A program made the translations under genes and the position numbers. Shown here in pieces: positions 18,216-29,370 of a stretch of DNA of 58,897 bases (its first letter is position 1; each line of letters starts with the position of its first letter). The notes below the pieces were generated by a model. The model saw only the letters and a program-made list of their open reading frames with translations. It was not told where the DNA came from and made no database searches. Source of the DNA: Thermoactinomyces sp. DSM 45892 (GTDB lineage Bacteria; Bacillota; Bacilli; Thermoactinomycetales; Thermoactinomycetaceae); the NCBI RefSeq assembly GCF_900107305.1, contig NZ_FNPL01000019.1:1-58897 (forward strand), given 5' to 3'.

Positions 18216-18606
18216 CCGTCACCTCCTCATGTCTGCGATATACAACCGTACCTGTGTAGTGGTAGCTAGCCTTTTTGTCAACTGGGATTTCTTGATATCT
18301 AGCAAAATACTTTGGCTGTGATCGGTACTCGAGAAAGCGAATTAAAAATCGATGGGGCGCTTTACCATCTAGCGTTTTTCGGGTAAAAAACCATGCTACT
18401 AATAGCGGGATACCGATAAACTTAATTAGATAATAATCGACCCAACTAAACGGGGGAATTTCATTTAGCAGAAACATAAAGAATAAAGTCCCTGCAAAAA
18501 AAGCCAACTGTCGATACGAAACCGGAATAGGTAATTGAATCCCTTGAACAGAATAGACGGTCTTCTCAATACGAAACACCTGGTTGTAAACTCGAATTTG
18601 TTTCAT
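18187..18606 (-). CDS. TcpE/ConD-like conjugation membrane protein
   Basis: The 139-residue protein starts with IRVYNQVFRIEKTVYSVQGI, then PIPVSYRQLAFF, the pattern of the TcpE family, and two membrane segments (about 32-48 and 55-72), followed by a cytoplasmic basic region. TcpE of pCW3 and ConD of ICEBs1 are essential inner-membrane parts of the transfer apparatus. It overlaps the start of the VirB4-like gene and follows the small membrane gene after 4 nt. Confidence 0.8.
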   Translation of the reverse strand: MKQIRVYNQVFRIEKTVYSVQGIQLPIPVSYRQLAFFAGTLFFMFLLNEIPPFSWVDYYLIKFIGIPLLVAWFFTRKTLDGKAPHRFLIRFLEYRSQPKYFARYQEIPVDKKASYHYTGTVVYRRHEEVTDDAEHSLSD

Positions 18607-18610
18607 GGCA

Positions 18611-18880
18611 TCACTTCAAAAACGCTTCAAATAGCCATGAAAATCCATTTTCACCTAAGGATTGCACCAATTCTGGTTTGAAAACAAATACACTGACAAA
18701 CATAGCAAACAAAGCAAATCCTAAGAAAGCGGTAAACGCACGCTTCCAAAATAACGTCACGCTGACAAAAATAACGATTAGCAAAAAAACAGATCCGATC
18801 TCTGCGCCTAAAGATTTCTCTAACTTAGCAGCAGGAGTATCAGCTAAATAAATAGCAAATGGATATAAAAAATCATTCAT
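18611..18880 (-). CDS. Small membrane protein (ConC/TcpD position)
   Basis: The 89-residue protein has two hydrophobic segments (about 28-45 and 48-68) and short ends. By place and topology it matches ConC of ICEBs1 or TcpD of pCW3, small membrane proteins between TcpC and TcpE; sequence alone would not identify it. It is packed between the TcpC-like gene (1 nt spacing) and the TcpE-like gene (4 nt). GGAGTGAGAT lies upstream of the ATG. Confidence 0.65.
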   Translation of the reverse strand: MNDFLYPFAIYLADTPAAKLEKSLGAEIGSVFLLIVIFVSVTLFWKRAFTAFLGFALFAMFVSVFVFKPELVQSLGENGFSWLFEAFLK

Positions 18881-18881
18881 A

Positions 18882-19781
18882 TTATCTCACTCCTTGCTTC
18901 ATATTGGTTACATAGAAGCGGTCGCCTTCCTTTACTACTGTTAGCGAGTATTGATAGGATAGCTGGCCCCCACTAGGTAGATCAGTAAACGACACATCAC
19001 ACTTCACTTCTAACTTTCCTTGCTTTTTGGTAACAGCCACATTCTTTACTTCAGGTAAACCAACTAGCCCGGCCAATCCCTTTGAAATAACATTCTTTTC
19101 TTTTTCATAATAACCAATTTCATTCGCTGTCCCTGTGGTATACACCTTCCAAAACGTCTTTAAAAAATTCTCGATTTGGACTCGCTCTGCATCTGAAACA
19201 GCTTCTCCCAGTTCCGTTTTCACCTCAGGTAGTTCGATTTTGGCGGGGGCTGGTGGTGCCATTAAATAAGGCTTATCTATCACTACAAAAGACTCACCCG
19301 ATCTCTGAATCGTAACAGCTAGATAACGAATCGCCCTACGCTGATCACTTTCGTTTTTCGTATGAGTTAATACAGTATCTACTGTGACGTATACCTTTTT
19401 CATCCCACCTTCGCCATCTTCTATTTTCCAAATTCCAACCGAACGAGGAAATGAATTATAAGTTGCATTTTTCATATCGATCCCAGCTTGTGGATCTACT
19501 GTGGAATGCAAATAAGGCTTCAATCGACTCGCTCGAATGGTCTCATTCCCTTGATTCCATGTAAAATATTCCCTTACAAATTGATCCACAAAAGCCGTTT
19601 CACTCAAAATGTCCCCCAGCCCACTGGTCTGTACTTGTTGTTTCGCCGCTGTTATGTTTCTGGGACTTGAAGGTACAATCCCAAATTGAATTAGCCATAC
19701 AGCTGTTGTACTAACTGCCGTGTAGATCAATAGCAACCAAAATCCAAATATCGCAAATTTTCGCTTCGCTAATTGTGACAT
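18882..19781 (-). CDS. TcpC/ConB-like conjugation protein (VirB8 fold)
   Basis: The 299-residue protein has one N-terminal membrane segment (12-33) and an external part with two similar domains (about 55-165 and 180-299). TcpC of pCW3 and ConB of ICEBs1 have this plan with two NTF2/VirB8-like domains and recruit other machine parts. A FVREYFTWN segment near residue 68 and IENFLKTFWKVYTTG near residue 200 occupy equivalent positions at the start of each domain. AGGAGG precedes the ATG. Confidence 0.8.
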   Translation of the reverse strand: MSQLAKRKFAIFGFWLLLIYTAVSTTAVWLIQFGIVPSSPRNITAAKQQVQTSGLGDILSETAFVDQFVREYFTWNQGNETIRASRLKPYLHSTVDPQAGIDMKNATYNSFPRSVGIWKIEDGEGGMKKVYVTVDTVLTHTKNESDQRRAIRYLAVTIQRSGESFVVIDKPYLMAPPAPAKIELPEVKTELGEAVSDAERVQIENFLKTFWKVYTTGTANEIGYYEKEKNVISKGLAGLVGLPEVKNVAVTKKQGKLEVKCDVSFTDLPSGGQLSYQYSLTVVKEGDRFYVTNMKQGVR

Positions 19782-19799
19782 TGTCTTCCTCCTACTGAA

Positions 19800-20420
19800 T
19801 TAATCCGAATTGGTCAATCGCTTCGTTAAATGGGCTTCAATGATATACCGTTCTGGGGCAGGACCAATATAAGAAAACGGATAACACGTAGTAAGAGTGA
19901 GGACAGGCTTTTCCCTTGGAACGATAACCGTACGATCGAGTGCATCTGTCGTCCACATCTTCTGAATCACATAGACAAACGTCTCACGAATTGTGACAAC
20001 ACGTAATTCGTCACCTAGTTGCATGTTCCCCATCTGCCTGAAAACGGTGTCACGATGGCCAGACAGTACAGCATTATCTGGTTCACCCGGTAAGACACTT
20101 TTCGAATAGTGCCCCACTCCCCGTTCCAGTTCATCTTCATTTGTACCTTCTATAATAGGTATCTTCGCTTCTAATCGAGGGATGACTAAATCTGCAAAAT
20201 GCTCCCCCTTTTTAGGTCGTTCCATAGTAGGTACGGTACGCCATAAAACATCTTCTGATTTTTCTACATCCCCCTTCTTTGTTTGTAAGGAAGGGGGATG
20301 CGTTTGATTCTCCGTTTTCTCCACTACTTGTAATTGAAGAATGTAATTCACACCTGAATAGCTTGCATAGCCAATTCCAGCTGTTAAAAAAAAGATAGCT
20401 AGCCACCGATCCCATTTCAC
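19800..20420 (-). CDS. Class D sortase
   Basis: The transpeptidase is 206 residues from GTG 20420, which overlaps the upstream stop codon (GTGA). It has one N-terminal membrane anchor (6-24), a linker, and the sortase barrel with catalytic H122 (LSGHRDT), C179 (TLTTCYPF) and R191 (APERY). The TLTTCYPF and APERYI blocks are typical of class D enzymes. It presumably anchors the LPQTA protein encoded just upstream. A TTG at 20456 would give a longer N-terminus but has no good ribosome site. Confidence 0.9.
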   Translation of the reverse strand: MKWDRWLAIFFLTAGIGYASYSGVNYILQLQVVEKTENQTHPPSLQTKKGDVEKSEDVLWRTVPTMERPKKGEHFADLVIPRLEAKIPIIEGTNEDELERGVGHYSKSVLPGEPDNAVLSGHRDTVFRQMGNMQLGDELRVVTIRETFVYVIQKMWTTDALDRTVIVPREKPVLTLTTCYPFSYIGPAPERYIIEAHLTKRLTNSD

Positions 20421-21133
20421 TGTGACTGAGCTCTTCTTGTATAAACTAAATACCAACCAGCCATAAGCGCTGTTGCGACGCCCACCATTACACCTTCCAC
20501 ATCATGCCCGGCTGTTTGTGGGAGTGCTCCACCTTGTTCCGTCTTAGGTAGAGGAGCATTTGTACTTACAGCAGGAGCTGAGGTAGAAACTTGTTTTTTA
20601 ACTTCTGAGGATGCCGATAGTGGCTTCGATTGTTTAGACACTGCATTTTGTTTTTGCTCATTTTTTTTGGAAGAATAGTCAATTTTTTCCTTGTTAAAGC
20701 TAACTAAGGGGGCATTTTCCTTTGTTTTCGATTCGGCGATAGCACGTTCTACTTTCTTTTCGTAAGCTGGAGTCGTTTGGTTCGATGTAGATGGTATGGA
20801 AGGTGCTACAGGAAGAATCTCCTTCGAATCGGACTCAGAATTCCTTGGGGTTGTATTTCTTTCAAATGTGGATACGTTAGGCTTCACTTCTACCTGCTGA
20901 GAAGGCTTCGTACTCCACGGCACTTGATCAATCGCCCCATCATCCATCGATAGAGAACCTTTGGCAAATGCGCTGCCCGCCCCCATGGTCAAACCCGTAG
21001 CCACACAAAGCGCTAACAAAGTGGTAAGAGATATCTGTCTTTTGGGAGGAGATAGTGTAGTGGGCTCCAATAATCGATTTTTATCCTTATCAATTTGGAA
21101 CATTCCCAAAACGAACTTCGGGTTTTTATCCAT
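20417..21133 (-). CDS. LPQTA cell-wall-anchored surface protein
   Basis: The 238-residue protein has an unusually long polar N-terminus (1-34), a hydrophobic export segment ending in AFA (36-57), a disordered Ser/Thr/Lys/Pro-rich middle (60-200), and a C-terminal sorting signal: LPQTA at 204-208, hydrophobic stretch, then TRRAQSQ. The middle has no recognised domain and looks like a stalk or tether. It is the first gene of the conjugation-like operon; AGGAGG at 21141-21146 fits ATG 21133 better than ATG 21136. Likely substrate of the class D sortase downstream. Confidence 0.8.
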   Translation of the reverse strand: MDKNPKFVLGMFQIDKDKNRLLEPTTLSPPKRQISLTTLLALCVATGLTMGAGSAFAKGSLSMDDGAIDQVPWSTKPSQQVEVKPNVSTFERNTTPRNSESDSKEILPVAPSIPSTSNQTTPAYEKKVERAIAESKTKENAPLVSFNKEKIDYSSKKNEQKQNAVSKQSKPLSASSEVKKQVSTSAPAVSTNAPLPKTEQGGALPQTAGHDVEGVMVGVATALMAGWYLVYTRRAQSQ

Positions 21134-21216
21134 CATTCAACCTCCTTCTAGTTGAACCAACAAAAACACGTCATTTTCACGTTTATCACCACGGCATAAT
21201 TTCTAGTTCTTTCCTT

Positions 21217-21255
21217 ATCTTATTACAAATTAACTGTCTTTTTCAACAACTTTTC
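21217..21255. promoter_or_regulatory. Conserved AT-rich element upstream of the conjugation-like operon
   Basis: The plus strand reads ATCTTATTACAAATTA, 7 nt, TTTTCAACAA, 1 nt, TTTTC. An almost identical element lies at 40211-40247 upstream of the wall-hydrolase operon. Read on the minus strand it also contains a possible TTGTTG -35 and TAATAA -10 with an 18-bp spacer for this operon. Confidence 0.5.
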
Positions 21256-21365
21256 ATATTTTTTGTAGTTTATCGACAACTCCTGTATCGCTTTACAACA
21301 AAGGGATTGGGGCCTCGAAAAATGGATATTGCTTTGGCTGAAGATCATTTTTTGTTTGACATAAA

Positions 21366-21413
21366 GAAACACTCTTTACATACATATGCTTCCGTGTCTA
21401 TAAAGAGTGTTTC
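21366..21413 (-). terminator. Candidate terminator after yfkAB
   Basis: GAAACACTCTTTA (21366-21378) pairs with TAAAGAGTGTTTC (21401-21413), 13 bp with a 22-nt loop and T-rich flank on the minus strand. The rest of the stretch between 21137 and 21365 holds the upstream element described above and no gene. Confidence 0.6.
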
Positions 21414-21422
21414 AATTATCAA

Positions 21423-22565
21423 CTATCCAATCTTCACTAATCCTTCGGCACTACGCTTTGTAAAATCCCAGTTATCATAATAAGCGTTCGCCACTAGGAT
21501 ATTAGGGCCTGTACATTTTGCTTGTTCGCAGTAGCAATGATACTTTTTCGCCAACGGATGTTGTAACCATCGTTCAAAGACATCTGATAATCGATCGTGG
21601 TGGATGTTTCCTAGAGGTGGAACGTCTCCAAAGTCCGTTACAATGATATCACCCGTAAAACCATTTACATTTAGACGGTTGCGTCCATCGGGATCTTGAC
21701 GAACGGTAACACTGGGAGTTTCGTGCAACCGTTTGTAAAGAGCACGATGTTCCCGATCATCACTACATGGAAAAAAGGGAAGGGTTCCAAATAAAATCCA
21801 TGTATTCGGATCACGAACCTCAAGTAGACGATGAATCGCTTCTTCATATTGCTCTAGCGAGATCAGGTCCGCATGACGAGCAAAATCGCTCGGATAAAGA
21901 GGGTGAACTTCATGCCGTGCACATCCCATCTCCACCAGATCGTGATGCATTTGATCAATAAATTGAGAAGTAAATGGGCTTAATAAGGACTCTCCAGAGA
22001 CAAATACACCTGCCTTAGCCAACGCTCGCGAGTTTTCTTTCATTCTCTCAAATAAGGTTTCAGCCGTTTTTAAATCCACTTCCCTATCCATTTTTGCAAA
22101 AACAATCCGGTGAAAATCGTGAACATCTCGATAGTTGTAGGAAATATGAAGAACATCTAAATCCTCAATCCAATCTTCATAACGCGAAAGTGGTAGAGTG
22201 AGATTGGAGTTTAACTGAGTATAAATCCCTCTCGATTTTGCATACTTCAATAACGGTTGAATGGTTTCCCTGACCACTTTCGGACTTACGATCGGTTCCC
22301 CGCCCGTAATACTGATCGTGCGTAACGAATCAATCTCGTCTAGTCTACGGATTAATACTTCAACTGGAATCGCAGCTCCTTCTCTTTCAACTAACTCTTC
22401 ACCCACCGCACAATGCTCGCAACGTAAATTACATAAATTAGTTACCGTAAATTCGATACTCGTTAACTCATAGCGCCCTTTGGCCTGACGGGTCTGCCAC
22501 ACATCCCAAGGGTCAAACTGAGGCGAAATACGGCTTTTTATCGGAAATTTCTCATGCTGTTCCAT
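21423..22565 (-). CDS. yfkAB: YfkAB-type radical SAM/CxCxxxxC protein
   Basis: The 380-residue protein has the radical SAM cluster motif C45-x3-C49-x2-C52 (CNLRCEHC), the ITGGEP loop near residue 90, and a C-terminal CxCxxxxC motif (C344, C346, C351) that defines the YfkAB family and probably holds a second cluster. The reaction of YfkAB is not known. It is the intact single-gene form; in some Bacillus annotations the gene is split as yfkA/yfkB. Monocistronic, with AGAGGG upstream. Confidence 0.9.
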   Translation of the reverse strand: MEQHEKFPIKSRISPQFDPWDVWQTRQAKGRYELTSIEFTVTNLCNLRCEHCAVGEELVEREGAAIPVEVLIRRLDEIDSLRTISITGGEPIVSPKVVRETIQPLLKYAKSRGIYTQLNSNLTLPLSRYEDWIEDLDVLHISYNYRDVHDFHRIVFAKMDREVDLKTAETLFERMKENSRALAKAGVFVSGESLLSPFTSQFIDQMHHDLVEMGCARHEVHPLYPSDFARHADLISLEQYEEAIHRLLEVRDPNTWILFGTLPFFPCSDDREHRALYKRLHETPSVTVRQDPDGRNRLNVNGFTGDIIVTDFGDVPPLGNIHHDRLSDVFERWLQHPLAKKYHCYCEQAKCTGPNILVANAYYDNWDFTKRSAEGLVKIG

Positions 22566-22599
22566 CGGCTTCCCTCTCTTTTTTCTAACTCAATATGAA

Positions 22600-22620
22600 A
22601 AACCAGCCCTAAGCTGGTTT
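22600..22620 (-). terminator. Terminator of the ABC-F gene
   Basis: AAACCAGC (22600-22607) pairs with GCTGGTTT (22613-22620), followed on the minus strand by a T-run. Confidence 0.75.
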
Positions 22621-22635
22621 CCACATGTTGGTACC

Positions 22636-24354
<1,719 letters not shown>

Positions 24355-24506
24355 TCATTTGCAACAAATACGTTGTCGTATGTCATATTTATCACCGTAA
24401 CATTACACTTACATTACAAATAACCGAAACATGAGACTTGCTTCACTTCACCATGTAGAATACAAGTATCAAATCAAAACGGACGAATTTTTAGGAGGAA
24501 ACAGCG

Positions 24507-24596
24507 ATGAGAGAAATGACTGGCTTATTAAACGGACTATTACTAAGTATTCCAATGTGGAGCCTGATCGTTCTAGCTGTTCACTTCCTCTTCTAG
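24507..24596 (+). CDS. 29-residue single-span membrane peptide
   Basis: A perfect AGGAGG at 24493-24498 sits 8 nt before ATG 24507. The 29 residues begin with MREMTGLLNG and continue as one hydrophobic helix ending in VHFLF, with stop at 24594-24596, and a strong terminator follows at 24623. Bacillales have many membrane peptides of this size, some in sporulation or oxidase complexes, but I do not recognise this one. The 240 bases before it hold no other gene. Confidence 0.6.
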   Translation: MREMTGLLNGLLLSIPMWSLIVLAVHFLF

Positions 24597-24622
24597 TAAA
24601 TAGATAAATATAGCCCTGATAG

Positions 24623-24653
24623 AAAAAACTCATCCTTGTCGATGAGTTTTTTT
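24623..24653 (+). terminator. Terminator after the small membrane peptide gene
   Basis: AAAAAACTCATC (24623-24634) pairs with GATGAGTTTTTTT (24641-24653), loop of 6 nt, followed by T residues. Confidence 0.88.
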
Positions 24654-24679
24654 ATGGGCAGAAAAATAGGAACACATTG

Positions 24680-24708
24680 CACATTGCTGGGCATTTACGA
24701 ATAGTCTA
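24680..24708 (+). promoter_or_regulatory. Sigma-K-like promoter of collagen-propeller gene 1
   Basis: CACA (24680-24683), a 16-bp spacer and AATAGTCTA (24700-24708) fit the sigma-K pattern mACm, about 16 bp, CATAnnnTA with one mismatch. Parallel elements stand at the same place before the other two paralogues. Confidence 0.45.
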
Positions 24709-24744
24709 GTAAGAAAAATAGACAATGCCTAGTGAGGTGTGGAG

Positions 24745-26904
24745 ATGTCTCAAGCCAATATCCCTAATATTAGCCCTACCATCTCGATTAATCGAGACAA
24801 TGCGGTCAACTTACTATTAGCCTCAATTGCAATGGAGGAGATAGGGCTTAGTCATATTATTAATGCTGAGGGTGAGAAGATACAGTATGTCTTAGGAAAC
24901 TTGCCAGGAGCCACTACTCTCCACCCTGCTACCATTAGTGATGTACTTTTCATAAATAAGAGTGTTCGTGATATGATTCGTGAATTAGCGAAAAAAGAAT
25001 GGGTTCTACTAGAAAAGTTAGAAAGTGTTCTCAGTATAGCGAGCATCCCAAGTCCCCGAACCGGTATAACTAGCACCATAAATACCACAAGCATCATAGA
25101 GCAGATCGAGTCAACAAAGCCGACCATATCCATAGAATCGATAGACACATTTACGACAGATAGCACTCTACTCCCAACATCCATACATTCGGATGAAGAA
25201 GAAATGGTTTTCATATCTTCAACCCATTCCAACACGGGTGAAACAACAGACGCGACGATAATAGATGAAACAGGCGATGGAATGCCAGAGTCAACAGGCA
25301 AAGATAAATCGAAAAAACTTGTGGGAACAGCGAAGATATCAAGAGCCATAAGATCAATCTGGAAAAGACCAGTCAAATCGAAGAAGGTATCGGGTGTAAC
25401 TGAGACAACTAAGACAACTAGGAACAAAAAATTGTTGGACGAAACCGGACCGACGGAAGACCCAAGAATTCTAGGGCTCTCCGACGCGACGGGGGAATTT
25501 GGACCTACAGGAAACACAGGCGCCACTGGACCCCAAGGACCTGCCGGACCCGCTGGAGCTGTCTCTTCTACTGGCGCGACCGGACCAACGGGGGAATTTG
25601 GACCTACAGGAAACACAGGCGCCACTGGGCCCCAAGGGCCTGCCGGACCCGCCGGAGCTGCCTCTTCTACTGGCGCAACCGGACCAACGGGGGAATTTGG
25701 ACCTACAGGAAACACAGGCGCCACTGGGCCCCAAGGGCCTGCCGGACCCGCTGGAGCTGTCTCTTCTACTGGCGCGACCGGACCAACGGGGGAATTTGGA
25801 CCTGCCGGAAACACAGGCGCCACTGGGCCCCAAGGGCCTGCCGGACCCGCCGGAGCTGCCTCTTCTACTGGCGCGACCGGACCAACGGGGGAATTTGGAC
25901 CTGCCGGAAACACAGGCGCCACTGGGCCCCAAGGGCCTGCCGGACCCGCCGGAGCTGCCACTGCCACAGGCGCGACCGGACCGACTGGGCCATCAGATTC
26001 ACCTATATCAACCATATATGTCAGCAATTCTGGTAGTAATAATGTCTCCATCATTGACAGAATGACTCACATGATCGTCTCCACCGTACCGGTAGGCACG
26101 AATCCCAAAGGAATAGCAGTTAACACCACCACTAATCGGATCTATGTAGCAAATTTTGACGATAGTACTGTTTCCGTTATTGATGGCAATACTCATACCG
26201 TCGTTTCCACGTTTACAGTAGGAGTAGATATATCCGTGCTGAGCGTTGACTCCGCTAGAAATCGCATCTACGGAATTACCCAAACAAAAAATAATCTCTA
26301 TGTAATCGATGGTGTTACAAATAGCGTATTTGTTAGAGTCCCAGTGGGCACAGGTCCGGAAGGTGTGTGTGTAAATTCTGTAACGAACCAGATCTATGTG
26401 GCCAATGCCGTAGATAATACAGTCTCCGTCATCAACGGAATGACCTTTACTGTATCCACGGTGATTCCGGTAGGAAACAGCCCTACACATATGGGAGTCA
26501 ACTCGCTCTCCAACTGTATCTATGTCCTCAACACACTTGACGATACGATCTCTACAATAGATGGTCATTCCCACACAATCCTCGCCACTATTCCGGTGGG
26601 AAGTATGCTATTTTTAGACAGCGCAACCGGGATTGGGGTAAACTCCCATACAAACTGTATCTATATAGCTAACGGGCTTGATAATAATGTATCTGTCATC
26701 AGTGGAAACACCCATACTGTTGTTACCACCATTCCCGTAGGCAACAACCCAATCGGAATGAGCGTAGACCTCATTGCGAATCAGATCTTTGCAGTTAATA
26801 ATGTAGATGACAATGTCTCCGTACTTGATGGAAACTCGCATACAATTATCACCACGATTACTGTAGGATCTGCTCCAACCTCAGTGGGAGTAAGTATAAG
26901 TTAA
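24745..26904 (+). CDS. Collagen-like stalk protein with seven-bladed YVTN propeller, copy 1
   Basis: The 719-residue protein starts at ATG 24745 by comparison with its paralogues ([10 protein letters not shown]). Parts in order: an N-terminal domain (1-95; [29 protein letters not shown]), a Ser/Thr-rich linker ending in a basic patch (100-240), a collagen-like Gly-X-Y region of five near-identical 33-residue units (about 248-415), and seven IYVxN...VSVIDG repeats (420-719), the right number for a closed YVTN beta-propeller. There is no signal peptide, as for spore-surface proteins assembled in the mother cell. It lacks the short domain that copies 2 and 3 carry between two collagen segments. 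Ligand of the propeller is unknown. Confidence 0.88.
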   Translation: MSQANIPNISPTISINRDNAVNLLLASIAMEEIGLSHIINAEGEKIQYVLGNLPGATTLHPATISDVLFINKSVRDMIRELAKKEWVLLEKLESVLSIASIPSPRTGITSTINTTSIIEQIESTKPTISIESIDTFTTDSTLLPTSIHSDEEEMVFISSTHSNTGETTDATIIDETGDGMPESTGKDKSKKLVGTAKISRAIRSIWKRPVKSKKVSGVTETTKTTRNKKLLDETGPTEDPRILGLSDATGEFGPTGNTGATGPQGPAGPAGAVSSTGATGPTGEFGPTGNTGATGPQGPAGPAGAASSTGATGPTGEFGPTGNTGATGPQGPAGPAGAVSSTGATGPTGEFGPAGNTGATGPQGPAGPAGAASSTGATGPTGEFGPAGNTGATGPQGPAGPAGAATATGATGPTGPSDSPISTIYVSNSGSNNVSIIDRMTHMIVSTVPVGTNPKGIAVNTTTNRIYVANFDDSTVSVIDGNTHTVVSTFTVGVDISVLSVDSARNRIYGITQTKNNLYVIDGVTNSVFVRVPVGTGPEGVCVNSVTNQIYVANAVDNTVSVINGMTFTVSTVIPVGNSPTHMGVNSLSNCIYVLNTLDDTISTIDGHSHTILATIPVGSMLFLDSATGIGVNSHTNCIYIANGLDNNVSVISGNTHTVVTTIPVGNNPIGMSVDLIANQIFAVNNVDDNVSVLDGNSHTIITTITVGSAPTSVGVSIS
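25491..25985 (+). repeat. Five tandem 99-bp repeats inside collagen gene 1
   Basis: The GGGGGAATTTGG landmark recurs at 25491, 25590, 25689, 25788 and 25887, an exact period of 99 bp. Units differ by single substitutions, such as ACAGGA/GCCGGA after the landmark. Each encodes 33 residues, eleven triplets, of which ten begin with Gly. Such near-identical repeats are prone to slippage and copy-number change. Confidence 0.95.
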
Positions 26905-26936
26905 TCCGACTCTTCTTTTCTAAACGAAATATTTCT

Positions 26937-26973
26937 AACAAAAAGCTCATCGAAGGAAAACGGGCTTTTTGTT
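26937..26973 (+). terminator. Terminator after collagen-propeller gene 1
   Basis: AACAAAAAGC (26937-26946) pairs with GCTTTTTGTT (26964-26973), followed by T-rich sequence. Confidence 0.7.
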
Positions 26974-26984
26974 TTGATGAAAAT

Positions 26985-27012
26985 CACAGTATTCAACGTT
27001 TTGAATACTATA
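26985..27012 (+). promoter_or_regulatory. Sigma-K-like promoter of collagen-propeller gene 2
   Basis: CACA (26985-26988), 15 bp, AATACTATA (27004-27012). The stretch is closely conserved with the one before gene 3, including ATTCAA, TTTTG and TATAACCT blocks. Confidence 0.5.
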
Positions 27013-27046
27013 ACCTAAACGTAGGCAAAGTCAGTGAGGTGCGAAT

Positions 27047-29197
<2,151 letters not shown>

Positions 29198-29234
29198 TCC
29201 AGCAAAAATCATAAGGACCCGTATCAGTAGATAT

Positions 29235-29277
29235 TTCAATCAAAAGCTCATCCTTAGTCGATGAGCTTTTGATTGAA
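29235..29277 (+). terminator. Terminator after collagen-propeller gene 2
   Basis: A perfect 18-bp inverted repeat (29235-29252 with 29260-29277), loop of 7 nt. Confidence 0.85.
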
Positions 29278-29304
29278 CAACTATACACATCTAAAAAGTA
29301 CCAT

Positions 29305-29332
29305 CACACCATTCAATATTTTGCATAATATA
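29305..29332 (+). promoter_or_regulatory. Sigma-K-like promoter of collagen-propeller gene 3
   Basis: CACA (29305-29308), 15 bp, CATAATATA (29324-29332): a full match to the CATAnnnTA -10 of mother-cell sigma-K. Confidence 0.55.
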
Positions 29333-29370
29333 ACCTGAAAAACATAGGCGAATGTCAGTGAGGTGTGAAT

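Noticed and set aside
11084-21422. Search for attachment sites or direct repeats around the secretion operon
   Set aside because: I saw only terminators at both ends, no tRNA gene and no matching direct repeats, so no integrative element boundaries are claimed.
25491-25985. Regular repeats as a CRISPR array
   Set aside because: Units are contiguous 99-bp coding repeats without unique spacers, in frame with a long protein.
24852-26054. 400-codon open frame on the minus strand with Pro/Gly/Val repeats
   Set aside because: It is the antisense of collagen gene 1; Gly-X-Thr codons leave the opposite strand open. The same holds for minus-strand frames at 27757-28290 and 29955-30683 and for the +1 shifted plus-strand frames. 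None has a ribosome site.
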